NCBI RefSeq assembly: GCF_009193255.1
Contig: NZ_WACG01000001.1
Location: forward strand, 434,001-498,000
DNA: 64,000 bases
Direction: 5' to 3'
Source: Arthrobacter koreensis
GTDB lineage: Bacteria > Actinomycetota > Actinomycetes > Actinomycetales > Micrococcaceae
Part shown: one piece after another, positions 9,829-21,574 of the stretch
Layout of the letters: the number at the start of each line of letters is the position of its first letter
How positions within the stretch are numbered: position 1 is the first letter of the stretch
The notes under the pieces: generated by a model
The model's input: only the letters and a program-made list of their open reading frames with translations
Told to the model about the DNA's origin: nothing
The model's database searches: none
Program-made: the position numbers and the translations under genes

Positions 9829-12011
9829 ACGTCGCTCTCCCGGGTCCTGGCTTCGGCCAGCACCGCGAGGGAAGCCGCTACTGAGTGGTCGTGGACTTCG
9901 TCTTCCTGCCGGTGGGCGCGCAGCACGACCATCGACTTCGCGGCTACCTCAAGCTTGCCGTCGCTGCCGATGGGATCGGAGTCAGCCCCCCGCCCTGCGG
10001 TATCGATGACCTGGTCCCAGAGGTCCCCGTACTCCTGCGGCGGGAGCGTGACGGTTACGGCGTCATCGTCCGCGTTGAAGTACAGCAGGAAACTGTCATC
10101 CGTGATCGGCTGGCCCCGGCGGTCGTTGCCGCGGATGCCCTGTCCGTTGAGGAAGACGCCCAGGGAACGGCCCAGCTGGCTGTCCCAGTCCTCGGGCTTC
10201 ATCGGCGATCCGTCCTCATTGAGCCAGACAATGTCCGGAAGGACGTCTTCTTCCCCGCGCTCCACCGGACGGCCGTCAAAGAACCGGCGCCGGCGGAACG
10301 TTGGGTGTTCTGCGCGCAGCCGGTTCACCGCAGCGGTGAATTCCATCAGCGGCGCGTCCATGTTGTCCCAGTTGATCCAGGTCAACTCGGAATCCTGGGC
10401 GTAGCCGTTGTTGTTGCCGTTCTGGGTCCGGCCGAGCTCGTCACCGTGGGAGATCATCGGGACACCCTGGGAGAGCAGCAGCGTTGCCAGGATGTTGCGC
10501 TGCTGCCGGGCGCGCAGCGACAGGACCTCCGGGTCATCCGTGGGACCTTCAACGCCGCAGTTCCACGAACGGTTGTGGGACTCGCCGTCGTTGTTGTCTT
10601 CCCCGTTGGCCTCGTTGTGCTTTTCGTTGTAGGAAACCAGGTCCCGCAGGGTAAACCCGTCGTGGGCCGTGACGAAGTTGATGGAGGCAACGGGACGCCG
10701 CCCCGAGGACTCGTAGAGGTCCGCCGAACCCGTGATGCGGGAGGCAAATTCACCCAGTGTCGACGGTTCGCCGCGCCAGAAGTCCCGAACCGTGTCACGG
10801 TACTTGCCGTTCCATTCCGTCCACTGCGGCGGGAAGTTGCCCACCTGGTAGCCGCCGGGCCCGATGTCCCACGGCTCGGCGATCAGCTTGACCTGGGAGA
10901 CAACCGGGTCCTGCTGCACCAGCTCGAAGAACGTGGACAGCTTGTCCACGTCATAGAACTCACGGGCCAGGGTGGAAGCGAGGTCGAAACGGAATCCGTC
11001 TACGTGCATTTCCGTCACCCAGTAGCGCAGCGAGTCCATGATCAGCTGCAGGGAGTGCGGGTTGCCGACGTTCAGGGAATTGCCGGTGCCCGTGTAGTCC
11101 ATGTAGTAGCGCTTGTCGTCGTCCACCAGCCGGTAGTAGGCCGCGTTGTCGATGCCGCGGAAGGAAAGGGTGGGTCCCATGTGGTTTCCCTCGGCGGTGT
11201 GGTTGTAGACCACGTCAAGGATCACTTCGATGCCGGCCGCGTGCAGGGCCTTGACCATGGCCTTGAACTCCTGGACCTGCTGGCCGTCCTCCCCGGTGGA
11301 GCCGTAGGTGTTCTGCGGGGCGAAGAAGCCGATGGTGTTGTAGCCCCAGTAGTTGGAGAGGCCCTTCTCCTGCAGCGTTGAATCGTTCACGAACTGGTGC
11401 ACCGGCATGAGCTCAAGTGCGGTCACGCCCAGCTTCTCCAGATGGGCGATCACGGCGGGGTGCGCAATGCCGGCGTACGTGCCGCGCTGCTCTTCGGGAA
11501 TTTCGGGTTGCATCTCGGTCAGGCCCTTGACGTGGGCCTCGTAGATGACGGACTGGTGGTACTCAGTGCGCGGACGGCGGTCTCCGTCCCAGTCGAAGAA
11601 CGGGTTGATCACCACGGCCTTCATCATGTGGGGCGCCGAGTCCTCGTCATTGCGGGAGTCTTCGTCACCGAAGTTGTAGCCGAACAGGGACTGGTTCCAG
11701 TCAACCTGCCCGGAGACGGCCTTCGCGTAGGGATCCAGCAGCAGCTTGTTGGGGTTGCAGCGGTTGCCCTGTTCGGGGTCGTTCGGTCCGTCCACGCGGT
11801 AGCCGTACTTCTGGCCCGGAACCACGTGAGGCAGATAGCAGTGCCACACATAGCCATCCACTTCGGTGAGCGGAATGCATGTTTCAGCGCCCTCGTCGTC
11901 ATAGAGGCAGAGGGTTACGGAATCCGCTACTTCGCTGTACAGAGCGAAATTTGTGCCGTTTCCGTCGTAGGTTGCTCCTAACGGGTAGGCATCTCCGGGC
12001 CACACTTCCAT
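9825..12011 (-). CDS. glgX: glycogen debranching enzyme GlgX/TreX
   Basis: GH13 isoamylase-type enzyme that removes alpha-1,6 branches and feeds linear maltodextrins to TreY. An N-terminal carbohydrate-binding module ([21 protein letters not shown]) is followed by the barrel with [14 protein letters not shown], the nucleophile in [15 protein letters not shown], the acid in [14 protein letters not shown] and the third Asp in [15 protein letters not shown]. Length 728 residues. It is the first gene of the trehalose operon; the ATG lies behind GAGGAGC. A short C-terminal extension beyond the usual beta domain is rich in charged residues. Confidence 0.97.
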   Translation of the reverse strand: MEVWPGDAYPLGATYDGNGTNFALYSEVADSVTLCLYDDEGAETCIPLTEVDGYVWHCYLPHVVPGQKYGYRVDGPNDPEQGNRCNPNKLLLDPYAKAVSGQVDWNQSLFGYNFGDEDSRNDEDSAPHMMKAVVINPFFDWDGDRRPRTEYHQSVIYEAHVKGLTEMQPEIPEEQRGTYAGIAHPAVIAHLEKLGVTALELMPVHQFVNDSTLQEKGLSNYWGYNTIGFFAPQNTYGSTGEDGQQVQEFKAMVKALHAAGIEVILDVVYNHTAEGNHMGPTLSFRGIDNAAYYRLVDDDKRYYMDYTGTGNSLNVGNPHSLQLIMDSLRYWVTEMHVDGFRFDLASTLAREFYDVDKLSTFFELVQQDPVVSQVKLIAEPWDIGPGGYQVGNFPPQWTEWNGKYRDTVRDFWRGEPSTLGEFASRITGSADLYESSGRRPVASINFVTAHDGFTLRDLVSYNEKHNEANGEDNNDGESHNRSWNCGVEGPTDDPEVLSLRARQQRNILATLLLSQGVPMISHGDELGRTQNGNNNGYAQDSELTWINWDNMDAPLMEFTAAVNRLRAEHPTFRRRRFFDGRPVERGEEDVLPDIVWLNEDGSPMKPEDWDSQLGRSLGVFLNGQGIRGNDRRGQPITDDSFLLYFNADDDAVTVTLPPQEYGDLWDQVIDTAGRGADSDPIGSDGKLEVAAKSMVVLRAHRQEDEVHDHSVAASLAVLAEARTRESDV

Positions 12012-12035
12012 TCAAAGCTCCTCGCTGCGGTGGGT

Positions 12036-12058
12036 AGCAGGCAGATACTATGCCTGCT
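12036..12058 (-). terminator. inverted repeat between nnr and glgX
   Basis: Arms AGCAGGCA and TGCCTGCT are separated by seven bases. It lies 8 bases after the Nnr stop and upstream of glgX on the same strand. It could end Nnr transcription or act as an operator for the trehalose operon; there is no T-run to decide. Confidence 0.35.
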
Positions 12059-12065
12059 TACTTTT

Positions 12066-13604
12066 CTACAGTATGCCAGCTTCTCCGGGCCCGGGACGCC
12101 ACTGTTCCATGGCCGAGATCACCCGGCGGATAGCCTCGGGAAGCAGCGAGGGCTGGACCGGCCCCTGCTCGGCGGCGAGCTTCCCGGCCCGGCCGTGGAT
12201 GCTGGCCGCTGCCGCAGCCACCGCGGCGTAGCAGCCGGGATGCGGCGAGGACTTCCGGGCGGTGGAGAGCATCGCCCCGAGGATGCCGGAGAGGGTATCG
12301 CCGCTGCCCGCCGTGGCGAGCCACGGCGTCGCGTCGGCCTGGCTAAAGACAGGCCCGCCGGGGGCAGCTACCAGTGTTGCCCAGCCCTTCAGCAGGACTG
12401 TCGCACCGGTCAGGGCGGCGGCTTTCCGCACCCAGGTGAGCGGATCGGCTTCGATCGATTCCCGGTCGGTGTCCTCGCCCAGCCGGTTCAGCAGCGCGGT
12501 CAGCTCGCCGGCATGCGGGGTGAGGATCACCTGCTCGCCCATCCCCGGCTCGACGGCGGAGAGTGCGTCGGCGTCGATAACGCAGGGGAGCCCGGACGCC
12601 ATTGCATCGACGGCGCGGCGGCGCTGCGCCTCGTCCGTACCCGCGCCGGGCCCGGCGACCCAGGCCTGGACATGTGTGAGCGGGACGGTGCTGTCCGAAC
12701 AGACAGCCTCCGGATGCGCCTGGTTGATGAGCCTGCGAACCGGTTCCGGACCCAGGTACCGGACCATTCCGGTACCGGTGGCCAGGGCAGCGCCCGTTGC
12801 AAGCACGGCTGCCCCGGGATAGGTATCCGATCCGGCCGCTATGCCGAGCACACCCCTGCTGTATTTCTGGTCCCCGGCCGCCGGACGTGGCAGCAGCGCT
12901 GCGATGTCCGGTGCAAGCAGGCGGTTCACGGCGGGCGTGCCAAGGTACGGGGTGATGCCAATGTCCACCACCTCGATATGCCCGGCCGCTTCAGCGCCGG
13001 GTCCGGCAACGAGTCCGGTTTTCACGGCGCCAAACGTCACGGTGGCATCCGCTTGCAGGTATGATCCGGGAGCCTGCCCGGTATCGGCATCAATGCCGCT
13101 GGGCAGGTCGCACGCGACGACGGCGGGCGGGTGCCCGCGGCGCAGCCTCGCAGGTGCCAGGGCGGCCAGGTGGGCTGCCGGGCCACGCAGGCCTCCCTTG
13201 CCGCCCGTTCCAAGAACGCCGTCCAGGACCAGGTCCGCGGCTCGGCAGAGCTGCAGGGCTTCGTCCGTGTTGTCCGTGCTGAGCTCCAGCACCCGTCCTC
13301 CTGCGGCAAGGAACGCTGACAGGGCCTCGGCATGAGCACTGGACGAGGTGCGGACGGCGGTGGCTGCGCAGCCCCGCTTCAGCAGCCGGGCTCCCGCATA
13401 GAGCGCGTCTGCCCCGTTGTTGCCCGCCCCTGCAAGCACTACGCAGGATGCGCCGTAGATCCGGCCGCGCCGTTCCTTGAGCAGCGCGGCACAGAATGAG
13501 AAGAGTCCGTGGGCTGCCAGCTGCATGAGCTCCGCGCCCCGGCCGGCATCCAGAAGAGGGCGCTCGGCGGCACGGACCGCGGTCCCGGAGTACGCACTGA
13601 TCAT
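12066..13604 (-). CDS. nnr: bifunctional NAD(P)H-hydrate repair enzyme (epimerase plus ADP-dependent dehydratase)
   Basis: Repairs damaged NADHX/NADPHX. The N-terminal half is the epimerase (NnrE, YjeF_N) with VLAGAGNNGADALYAGARLL and DLVLDGVLGTGGKGG. The C-terminal half is the ribokinase-like dehydratase (NnrD) with YSRGVLGIAAGSDTYPGAA, ILTPHAGELTALL, a VLLKGWATLVAAP strand and the catalytic TAGSGDTLSGILGAML near residue 435. The 512-residue length is typical of the fused form. It lies 10 bases after acpS, a common actinobacterial neighbourhood with acpS, alr and tsaE. Confidence 0.95.
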   Translation of the reverse strand: MISAYSGTAVRAAERPLLDAGRGAELMQLAAHGLFSFCAALLKERRGRIYGASCVVLAGAGNNGADALYAGARLLKRGCAATAVRTSSSAHAEALSAFLAAGGRVLELSTDNTDEALQLCRAADLVLDGVLGTGGKGGLRGPAAHLAALAPARLRRGHPPAVVACDLPSGIDADTGQAPGSYLQADATVTFGAVKTGLVAGPGAEAAGHIEVVDIGITPYLGTPAVNRLLAPDIAALLPRPAAGDQKYSRGVLGIAAGSDTYPGAAVLATGAALATGTGMVRYLGPEPVRRLINQAHPEAVCSDSTVPLTHVQAWVAGPGAGTDEAQRRRAVDAMASGLPCVIDADALSAVEPGMGEQVILTPHAGELTALLNRLGEDTDRESIEADPLTWVRKAAALTGATVLLKGWATLVAAPGGPVFSQADATPWLATAGSGDTLSGILGAMLSTARKSSPHPGCYAAVAAAAASIHGRAGKLAAEQGPVQPSLLPEAIRRVISAMEQWRPGPGEAGIL

Positions 13605-13614
13605 GCGTACCAGA

Positions 13615-13965
13615 CTAGCCTTCCGCGACCACCATGGCAGTGGCCAGGTCGCCGTCGTGGCTCAGCGACAGGTGCCAAACCCGGACGCCGCGCGCTTCTG
13701 CCGCTGCGGCAACCGTGCCCTCGACCCGGATTTTTGGCGCCCCGGCGGCATCCAGTTCAACCTGGCAGTGCTGCCAGTTCATGCCGGCCGGCGCACCGAG
13801 AGCCTTGGCCACGGCTTCCTTGGCGGCAAACCTGGCCGCCAGGGAACGCAGGTTCAGTTCCCGTTCGGCCGGTACGAACAGCCGGGTCCGAAGGCCGGGT
13901 GTGCGTTCAAGCTGGCGTCCGAACCGCGGCACATCCACCACGTCCACTCCGATACCGACAATCAT
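13615..13965 (-). CDS. acpS: holo-[acyl-carrier-protein] synthase AcpS
   Basis: Transfers 4-phosphopantetheine from CoA to acyl carrier protein. The 116-residue protein has the magnesium/CoA aspartate in [15 protein letters not shown] and the glutamate in [13 protein letters not shown], with the closing strand [20 protein letters not shown]. It is of typical trimeric AcpS length. It precedes nnr and follows glmS on the same strand. coaA, which feeds the CoA pool that AcpS uses, lies about 2 kb away. Confidence 0.96.
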   Translation of the reverse strand: MIVGIGVDVVDVPRFGRQLERTPGLRTRLFVPAERELNLRSLAARFAAKEAVAKALGAPAGMNWQHCQVELDAAGAPKIRVEGTVAAAAEARGVRVWHLSLSHDGDLATAMVVAEG

Positions 13966-13998
13966 GGTGTTCCCCCTGGTCCCTTGGCTGACGGCTGT

Positions 13999-15876
<1,878 letters not shown>

Positions 15877-15883
15877 GCTGCTA

Positions 15884-15889
15884 AGACTA
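15884..15889 (-). promoter_or_regulatory. candidate -10 box of leaderless glmS
   Basis: TAGTCT on the minus strand is followed by exactly seven bases and then the glmS ATG, so transcription would start at or next to the start codon. No clear -35 box is seen. It mirrors the arrangement at divergent coaA. Confidence 0.45.
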
Positions 15890-15954
15890 CCGGCACGAGC
15901 GGCTGCCGGTCTAAACAGCGCTGCATCCCTGTGCCGGACAGGGGCCTGCTCCGT

Positions 15955-15983
15955 TTGGATTGCCCGCCGGGGCAGTGCACAAT
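15955..15983 (+). promoter_or_regulatory. candidate promoter of leaderless coaA
   Basis: TTGGAT at 15955-15960 and CACAAT at 15978-15983 are 17 bases apart. The GTG start of coaA begins seven bases after the -10 box and there is no Shine-Dalgarno sequence, so the transcript probably begins at the GTG itself. Confidence 0.5.
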
Positions 15984-15990
15984 TCCTAGA

Positions 15991-16971
15991 GTGAGCGAAC
16001 CAACTCCGAAGCCGGCGCCCGGCAACGGCCATGAGACCAATTTCACGCCGTTCGTTGAGCTGGACCGCCAAACCTGGTCGCGCCTGTCCCACGAGATTGA
16101 ATCCCCGCTGAACCAGGAGGACATCACGCGCCTCCGGGGGCTGGGTGACCAGCTGAACCTGGACGAGGTCCGTGAGGTCTATCTTCCGCTTTCCCGCTTG
16201 CTGAACCTCTATGTGGCAGCGGCCGGGAAGCTGCACAGCGCCACCACAACCTTCCTTGGCGAGCAGACCACGCGCACACCCTTCGTCATCGGCGTCGCAG
16301 GTTCGGTCGCCGTCGGGAAGTCCACCACAGCCCGCGTGCTTCGGGAGATGCTGCGGCGCTGGCCGGACACCCCGAACGTTGAGCTGATCACCACCGACGG
16401 CTTCCTGTACCCGAACGCGGAGCTGAAGCGCCGCGGACTCATGGAACGCAAAGGATTCCCGGAAAGCTACGACCGCCGCCGCCTGCTGCGCTTCGTCAGC
16501 GCCGTCAAGTCCGGGGCGGAGGAAGTGCGGGCGCCGCGGTACTCACACCTCACCTATGACATTGTTCCCGACTCGGAAATCGTGGTGCGGCGTCCTGACG
16601 TCCTCATCGTTGAAGGACTAAATGTGCTGGCGCCGGCACGCACCCGCCCGGATGGCCGCTCCGGCCTCGCCCTGAGCGACTTCTTCGACTTCTCGATCTA
16701 CGTAGATGCCCGCACCTCCTACATCGAGGAGTGGTATGTGCAGCGTTTCCAGTCACTGCGCAGCGGTGCCTTCGCCAATCCGGCATCCTATTTCCACCGC
16801 TATGCGGCTCTCACGGATTATGAGGCCCGCGAGACCGCCCTCGGCATCTGGAAGCGGATCAACGAACCCAACCTGGTGACCAACGTACTGCCGACCCGCG
16901 GCCGCGCCCAGCTGGTACTGACCAAGGACGCGGACCATTCGGTCAGCCGCATGCTGCTGCGCAAGACCTGA
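15991..16971 (+). CDS. coaA: type I pantothenate kinase CoaA
   Basis: Phosphorylates pantothenate, the first and regulated step of CoA synthesis. The 326-residue protein has the P-loop [17 protein letters not shown] near residue 98, [28 protein letters not shown], the YDIVPDSE strand, [10 protein letters not shown], and the DFSIYVDA / [10 protein letters not shown] region. These are hallmarks of the bacterial type I enzyme feedback-inhibited by CoA. The GTG at 15991 gives the normal length; the frame is open upstream but there it overlaps glmS. The gene is divergent from glmS with 114 bases between, and appears leaderless. Confidence 0.97.
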   Translation: MSEPTPKPAPGNGHETNFTPFVELDRQTWSRLSHEIESPLNQEDITRLRGLGDQLNLDEVREVYLPLSRLLNLYVAAAGKLHSATTTFLGEQTTRTPFVIGVAGSVAVGKSTTARVLREMLRRWPDTPNVELITTDGFLYPNAELKRRGLMERKGFPESYDRRRLLRFVSAVKSGAEEVRAPRYSHLTYDIVPDSEIVVRRPDVLIVEGLNVLAPARTRPDGRSGLALSDFFDFSIYVDARTSYIEEWYVQRFQSLRSGAFANPASYFHRYAALTDYEARETALGIWKRINEPNLVTNVLPTRGRAQLVLTKDADHSVSRMLLRKT

Positions 16972-17022
16972 AACGCCGGGTCGGGGCGGCGCGGGAGGCA
17001 CTCCGGCGGTTACGCTGGCGGA

Positions 17023-17451
17023 ATGCTAAAGGGATTCAAAGACTTCATCATGAAGGGCAACGTGCTGGACCTGGCCGTCGCCGTCATCATCGGCGCTGCC
17101 TTTACGACCGTGGTGAACGCACTGGTCAACTCGGTGCTGATGCCGTTTATCTCCGGCCTGGTCGGGTCGCCGAACTTCGACAGTTTCGCAGCCGTGAATT
17201 TCAACGGGAACCAGATCCAGTTTGGAGTCCTGCTGACCGCCGTCGTCAACTTCCTGCTCGTGGCAGCGGCCGTTTACTTCGTGATCGTGCTGCCGATGAA
17301 CAAGATGATTGAACGCCGGAACCGCCGGCTGGGGATCACGCCCGAAGAGAGTGCGGACCCGCAGGTCATGCTGCTGACGGAGATCCGGGATGCGCTGACG
17401 GCGCAGCCCCCGCACGGGACGGTCCAGTCACCGGGCGGCCCCAAGCATTAG
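17023..17451 (+). CDS. mscL: large-conductance mechanosensitive channel MscL
   Basis: Homopentameric inner-membrane channel that opens under hypo-osmotic shock. The N-terminus MLKGFKDFIMKGNVLDLAVAVIIGAAFTTVVNALVNSVLMPFI is diagnostic (amphipathic helix then TM1 pore helix). The periplasmic loop includes FNGNQIQFGVLLTAVVNFLLVAAAVYF (TM2). The C-terminal helical bundle follows MNKMIERR. Its 142 residues are typical. It lies 51 bases after coaA and ends 18 bases from convergent glmM. Confidence 0.97.
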   Translation: MLKGFKDFIMKGNVLDLAVAVIIGAAFTTVVNALVNSVLMPFISGLVGSPNFDSFAAVNFNGNQIQFGVLLTAVVNFLLVAAAVYFVIVLPMNKMIERRNRRLGITPEESADPQVMLLTEIRDALTAQPPHGTVQSPGGPKH

Positions 17452-17469
17452 CACCGCTGGCGGGACGGG

Positions 17470-18840
17470 CTAGACTGCGGCGCTTTCGGAGGCCTTCAGC
17501 GAGAGGTTCGCTTCGACGACCGCGGCCAGCTTGGCCGCAACGGCCTGCGCGGTGTCCATGTCCGCAGCTTCCACCATGACGCGCACCAGGGGTTCCGTTC
17601 CCGAAGGCCGCAGCAGGACCCTGCCGGTTTCCCCGAGCTTTTCCTGGGCATCGATGACGGCCTGGCGGACGGCGTCATTGGTGGCTGCTGCCGTCTTGTC
17701 CACGTTCTTGACGTTGATCAGGACCTGCGGGAGCTTGTCCATGATGCTGGCAAGCTGCTTGAGGCTGCGCCCGGTCTTGGCTACCTGCGCGGCCAGCTGC
17801 AGGCCGGTCAGGACGCCGTCACCGGTTGTGGCGTACTTGGAGAAGATGACGTGGCCGGACTGCTCACCGCCCAGGCTGTAGCCGCCTTCGCGCATGGCTT
17901 CGAGCACGTAGCGGTCCCCAACACCGGTTTCACGGATGCTGATGCCTGCCTCGCGCAGCGCCAGCTTGAGGCCGAGATTGCTCATGACCGTGGCTACGAG
18001 TGCGTCGTCCTTGAGTTCTCCCGACGCTTTCATGGCTACGGCCATGATGGCCATGATCTGGTCACCGTCCACGATGCTGCCTTCGGCGTCCACGGCCAGG
18101 CAGCGGTCCGCATCGCCGTCGTGGGCTATGCCGAGGTCAGCTCCGTGTTCGAGGACGGCAGCCTGCAGGGCTCCCAGATGCGTGGAACCGTATCCGTCGT
18201 TGATGTTCACGCCGTCGGGATCCGCACCAATGACGACTACCTCCGCGCCGGCGTCGGCAAAGACCTGGGGCGAGCAGCCGCTGGCGGCACCGTGCGCGCA
18301 GTCAAGCACCACTTTGATGCCGTCCAACCGGTTGGGAAGGGTCTGCAGCAGGTGCACTACGTACCGGTCCTCGGCGTCCGCGAAACGCTTGATCCGGCCC
18401 ACTTCGGCTCCGGTAGGCCGGAGGCTCGGTTCCTGCATCTCGGCTTCGATGGCGTCTTCCAGGGCGTCGTCGAGCTTCTGTCCGCCGCGGGCCAGGAACT
18501 TGATGCCGTTGTCCGGGGCGGCGTTGTGGGAGGCGGAGATCATGACGCCGAAGTCCGCCTCGAGGTCCGCTACCAGGAACGCTGCAGCAGGAGTAGGGAG
18601 GATGCCGGCGTCGAAGACGTCCACGCCGGAGCTCGCCAGTCCCGCTTCGACCGCCGCGGAGATGAAGTCGCCGCTGATGCGCGGGTCCCGGGCCACGACG
18701 GCGACCGGACGTTTGCCGCTGGGCACCTGGCGGTGTCCGAGCACAACTGCTGCGGCCTGCGCCAGGCCAAGGGCGACCTCTGCGGTAATGAGTCCGTTGG
18801 CCAGGCCCCGAACCCCGTCGGTACCGAACAGTCGTGTCAT
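17470..18840 (-). CDS. glmM: phosphoglucosamine mutase GlmM
   Basis: Converts glucosamine-6-phosphate to glucosamine-1-phosphate for cell-wall precursors. It begins [16 protein letters not shown]. The phosphoserine is S104 in [16 protein letters not shown]. The metal loop is [12 protein letters not shown], the sugar loop [10 protein letters not shown] and the phosphate-binding loop [15 protein letters not shown]. The 456-residue length is normal. It lies in a region with glmS, so both hexosamine enzymes are about 2 kb apart but in separate transcription units. Confidence 0.97.
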   Translation of the reverse strand: MTRLFGTDGVRGLANGLITAEVALGLAQAAAVVLGHRQVPSGKRPVAVVARDPRISGDFISAAVEAGLASSGVDVFDAGILPTPAAAFLVADLEADFGVMISASHNAAPDNGIKFLARGGQKLDDALEDAIEAEMQEPSLRPTGAEVGRIKRFADAEDRYVVHLLQTLPNRLDGIKVVLDCAHGAASGCSPQVFADAGAEVVVIGADPDGVNINDGYGSTHLGALQAAVLEHGADLGIAHDGDADRCLAVDAEGSIVDGDQIMAIMAVAMKASGELKDDALVATVMSNLGLKLALREAGISIRETGVGDRYVLEAMREGGYSLGGEQSGHVIFSKYATTGDGVLTGLQLAAQVAKTGRSLKQLASIMDKLPQVLINVKNVDKTAAATNDAVRQAVIDAQEKLGETGRVLLRPSGTEPLVRVMVEAADMDTAQAVAAKLAAVVEANLSLKASESAAV

Positions 18841-19163
18841 AGAAAAAGTCCTTAAAGCATGCGGCCGCCAGGGAAAACCGGGAACGTGGGGACTGCCCGG
18901 CGGAGGTTCAGGCGCAACCCCCGCGCCTATTCTGCCACCTCATTATCGCCTCCGGCGAAACGCAGGGCGCCTTCCGCCGGGTCAGGCGGCCGCATTTTGT
19001 CCCCTGCACAACCGGTGTTCCCCCGCTGGCTTGGTATTTCGGCACCCAGTGTCCGATGCGGCACAAAGGACCTACGGGCGCCCATCACGGCCCTATCGGC
19101 CCACCAGAGCCGTCTCGCCGTGAGGGACTCTCTGGTGCCCGTCCGCGACCCTTGTCCAGGAAC

Positions 19164-19199
19164 GCAGAAGGCCCCCGGCAACTGCCGGGGGCCTTCTGC
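19164..19199 (-). terminator. 17-bp inverted repeat, probable terminator
   Basis: GCAGAAGGCCCCCGGCA is followed after two bases by its perfect complement. It is a second strong stem downstream of rpsI on the minus strand. No T-run follows, as is common in high-GC actinobacteria. Confidence 0.55.
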
Positions 19200-19218
19200 A
19201 TAAACCCTCTGGTTCCAA

Positions 19219-19286
19219 CCGCCAAGCCAGCGCTTGCGGAGCCAAGCGCCCACACCGCCAAACCAGCGCTTGTGGAGCCAAGCGCC
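19219..19286. repeat. 32-base direct repeat, two copies
   Basis: Copies at 19219-19250 and 19255-19286 (36-base period) differ at only two positions. Each contains CAGCGCTTG and AGCCAAGCGCC, so each copy is itself partly self-complementary. It lies between the two stems downstream of rpsI. Confidence 0.7.
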
Positions 19287-19302
19287 AATTCGGCGCGAGG
19301 GC

Positions 19303-19338
19303 CCCAAAGGGCAGGCGCTCCAGCGCCTGCCCTTTGGG
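19303..19338 (-). terminator. terminator of rplM-rpsI
   Basis: A perfect 17-bp stem (CCCAAAGGGCAGGCGCT and its complement, two-base loop) begins 11 bases after the rpsI stop. It is the first stem reached by transcription from rpsI. Confidence 0.65.
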
Positions 19339-19348
19339 TAGCGCTGAA

Positions 19349-19846
19349 TTAGCGCTTGGAGTACTGAGGCGCCTTGCGGGCCTTCTTGAGACCAGCCTTC
19401 TTGCGCTCGATGACGCGGGCGTCACGAGTCAGGAAGCCGGCCTTCTTCAGTGCCGGACGGTTGTTCTCGCGGTCGATCTCGTTCAGCGAGCGAGCCACAC
19501 CGAGACGCAGTGCGCCGGCCTGGCCGGAAGCGCCGCCGCCGTGGATGCGGGCGATGACGTCGTATGCGCCGTCGAGGTCGAGGAGCTTGAACGGCTCGTT
19601 GACTTCCTGCTGGTGCAGCTTGTTCGGGAAGTAGTCAGCCAGTTCGCGGCCGTTGACGATCCACTTGCCGGTGCCGGGGATAACGCGCACGCGGGCGATT
19701 GCTTCCTTGCGGCGGCCAACTGCGGAACCTGCAACGGTCAGGGCCGGGCGCTCCTTGACGGCCGATTCGGCAGCGTCAGGGGTTTCCGAGGTGTAGCTGG
19801 TGAGCTCCTCGGTGTTTTCATTCAGCTCTTCAGTGTTCTGAGCCAC
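19349..19846 (-). CDS. rpsI: 30S ribosomal protein S9 (uS9)
   Basis: The core starts near residue 38 ([30 protein letters not shown]), runs through [20 protein letters not shown], and ends with the P-site tail [17 protein letters not shown], which contacts tRNA in the ribosome. About 37 extra N-terminal residues are acidic and Ser/Thr-rich and likely disordered, as in related actinobacteria. The GTG start at 19844-19846 has AAGGAGA before it. It is the second gene after rplM. Confidence 0.98.
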   Translation of the reverse strand: MAQNTEELNENTEELTSYTSETPDAAESAVKERPALTVAGSAVGRRKEAIARVRVIPGTGKWIVNGRELADYFPNKLHQQEVNEPFKLLDLDGAYDVIARIHGGGASGQAGALRLGVARSLNEIDRENNRPALKKAGFLTRDARVIERKKAGLKKARKAPQYSKR

Positions 19847-19885
19847 GATTCTCCTTGAATTAATTTCTTAGTTGGCGGGCCAGAA

Positions 19886-20329
19886 CTACTGGGCGACCTG
19901 GGTGATTTCGAAGGTCTTGGGCTGCTGTGCGGCGTGCGGGTGCTCGGCACCCTTGTACACCTTCAGCTTGCCCATCTGCTGTGCAGCAAGGGAATTCTTG
20001 GGCAGCATGCCGCGGATGGCCTTCTCAACTGCGCGCACCGGGTTCTTCTCCAGCAGTTCGGCGTAGTTGACGGAGGACAGGCCGCCCGGGAAACCCGAGT
20101 GGCGGTAGGCACGCTTCTGTTCGAGCTTGGCGCCGGTCAGGGCAACCTTCTCAGCGTTGATGATGATGACGAAATCGCCCATGTCCATGTGGGGAGCAAA
20201 GGTCGGCTTGTGCTTTCCGCGCAGCAGTGTTGCGGTCTGGCTGGCAAGACGGCCTAGGACAACGTCGGTGGCGTCAATGACGTGCCACTGGCGGTTGATG
20301 TCGCCGGGCTTCGGGGTGTACGTACGCAC
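19886..20329 (-). CDS. rplM: 50S ribosomal protein L13 (uL13)
   Basis: An early-assembly 50S protein. The sequence [53 protein letters not shown] is diagnostic, with [31 protein letters not shown] following. It has 147 residues and a GTG start at 20327-20329 preceded by AAGG. It heads the conserved rplM-rpsI operon behind a promoter near 20545-20573 and a leader of about 200 bases. Confidence 0.98.
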   Translation of the reverse strand: MRTYTPKPGDINRQWHVIDATDVVLGRLASQTATLLRGKHKPTFAPHMDMGDFVIIINAEKVALTGAKLEQKRAYRHSGFPGGLSSVNYAELLEKNPVRAVEKAIRGMLPKNSLAAQQMGKLKVYKGAEHPHAAQQPKTFEITQVAQ

Positions 20330-20544
20330 GGTTTTTGCCTTCGTTTCTTCTTCTTAGGTGGCGCGCCGCGCATGGATGCCATACGCAGTGCAGCTTCTCT
20401 ATGCGTTACCGGATGGTCAGGTGAGGACTGAATTAACCAGTGGTCCTGAGATCTCGGCTATTTCCCCGGGGCCAGGTGGCTCTGCAACTGAGCCGCTCCC
20501 GTGGGCATAGGCCTATCGAGGTAGGACACGCACAACGACTATAA

Positions 20545-20573
20545 ACAATAGCCTGCTTGCCGAGTCAGGTCAA
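20545..20573 (-). promoter_or_regulatory. promoter of rplM-rpsI
   Basis: On the minus strand TTGACC (20568-20573) and TATTGT (20545-20550) are 17 bases apart, a good sigma-70/HrdB match. It leaves an untranslated leader of about 200 bases before rplM, with a small GGCTC/GAGCC stem near 20481-20497 that could serve autoregulation. Confidence 0.6.
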
Positions 20574-20607
20574 AGTCCCGGCAGGCGCACTACTGCCTGG
20601 GACCATT

Positions 20608-21537
20608 CTATTCCCTCAGCGCCCGTGTTGTTTCCGCCCGCGCCCGGAGCTCAGCCTCTTCGGGGTACTTCACTTCTTCGAGCACCAGCGGATGCGGCGG
20701 AGCAAGCTTTGACTTTGAGTCCCGCACCCTGGCGAACATTCGCTCGGCCAGCCAGCCCGGACGCCGCTCTCCTGTCCCGACCAGCAGCGCTCCCCCTATC
20801 AGGGACCGCACCATGTTGTGGCAGAAGGCATCAGCCTTCAGCCGCGCTTCGAGGATCCCGTCAGGTGCTCTGGTGAACGTGAATTCCTGGAGTTCACGGA
20901 TAGTCGTGGCGCGTTCACGAGGTTTGCAGAAGGAAAGGAAATCCTGCACGCCCAGCACTCCCAATGCCGCTTCGTTCATGGCCGCCTCATCCAGCTCGGT
21001 CTTATGCCAGAGGGTGATGCTGCGCTGCAGCGGGTCCCAGTCCTGCTGACGGTCCGCGATGCGGTAGCTGTAGCGGCGCCACAGCGCCGAGAACCTTGCG
21101 TCGAAGCCTTCCGGGGCAAGCGAGGCCCGGTGGACTTCGATGGCACCGGCCATGGCTTCCACGGCCCTCCGGGACAGACCGGCTTCCTTGAGAGGCACTG
21201 TCAGTTCCCGGTTAAGGACTCCGCGCAGGCGCCGCCTGAACGCTTCGGCCGGAGGGAGGTCGGTGCTGCGGGCAAGGGCGGCCCATTCACCGGCTGTGGC
21301 GTCGAAGTGCACCACCTGCCCGCGGGCATGAACCCCGGCGTCGGTCCGTCCTGCGACCGTGACCCGCACGGGGCGGCGGAAGAGTACCGCCAGCGCAGTC
21401 TCAAGTGTTCCCTGCACGGTCACCAGCCCGGGCTGCGTTGCCCAGCCGGCGAACGGGGCGCCGTCGTAGGAGAGGTCGAGCCGAACACGAAGAGGCCCGC
21501 CGTCCGGGTTAGGGACAGCGGGCCTCTCGATCGTCAT
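20608..21537 (-). CDS. truA: tRNA pseudouridine(38-40) synthase TruA
   Basis: Forms pseudouridine in the anticodon arm of many tRNAs. The sequence has RLDLSYDGAPFAGWATQPG, the catalytic aspartate D66 in GRTDAGVHARGQVVHF, RRYSYRI, and FCHNMVRSLIGGALLVGTG. The 309 residues are slightly long because of an extended start and a charged tail. It lies 37 bases after rplQ, the conserved rpoA-rplQ-truA order. Confidence 0.96.
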   Translation of the reverse strand: MTIERPAVPNPDGGPLRVRLDLSYDGAPFAGWATQPGLVTVQGTLETALAVLFRRPVRVTVAGRTDAGVHARGQVVHFDATAGEWAALARSTDLPPAEAFRRRLRGVLNRELTVPLKEAGLSRRAVEAMAGAIEVHRASLAPEGFDARFSALWRRYSYRIADRQQDWDPLQRSITLWHKTELDEAAMNEAALGVLGVQDFLSFCKPRERATTIRELQEFTFTRAPDGILEARLKADAFCHNMVRSLIGGALLVGTGERRPGWLAERMFARVRDSKSKLAPPHPLVLEEVKYPEEAELRARAETTRALRE

Positions 21538-21574
21538 ACCCCAATATTAAGGGCACGGCGGGGAAATCCGAGAA

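Larger units (their letters stand above)
18841..19348. other. 508-base intergenic region between rpsI and glmM
   Basis: No gene is seen. The region holds two strong inverted repeats at 19164-19199 and 19303-19338 and a 32-base direct repeat pair at 19219-19286. Short open frames here are low-complexity readings of the repeats. The glmM promoter must lie in the 18841-19160 part, but I see no clear box. Confidence 0.6.

Noticed and set aside
7741-10404. 887-residue plus-strand open frame opposite treY and glgX
   Set aside because: It is antisense to two well-conserved enzymes, lacks any family-like sequence and reflects GC-rich third positions.
15877-16236. Upstream extension of the glmS frame
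   Set aside because: GlmS needs Cys directly after Met, which fixes the start at 15876.
19219-19286. Mobile element (REP/MITE) call for the 32-base repeats
   Set aside because: Only two copies are visible in the window and there are no target duplications; it is kept as a simple repeat.
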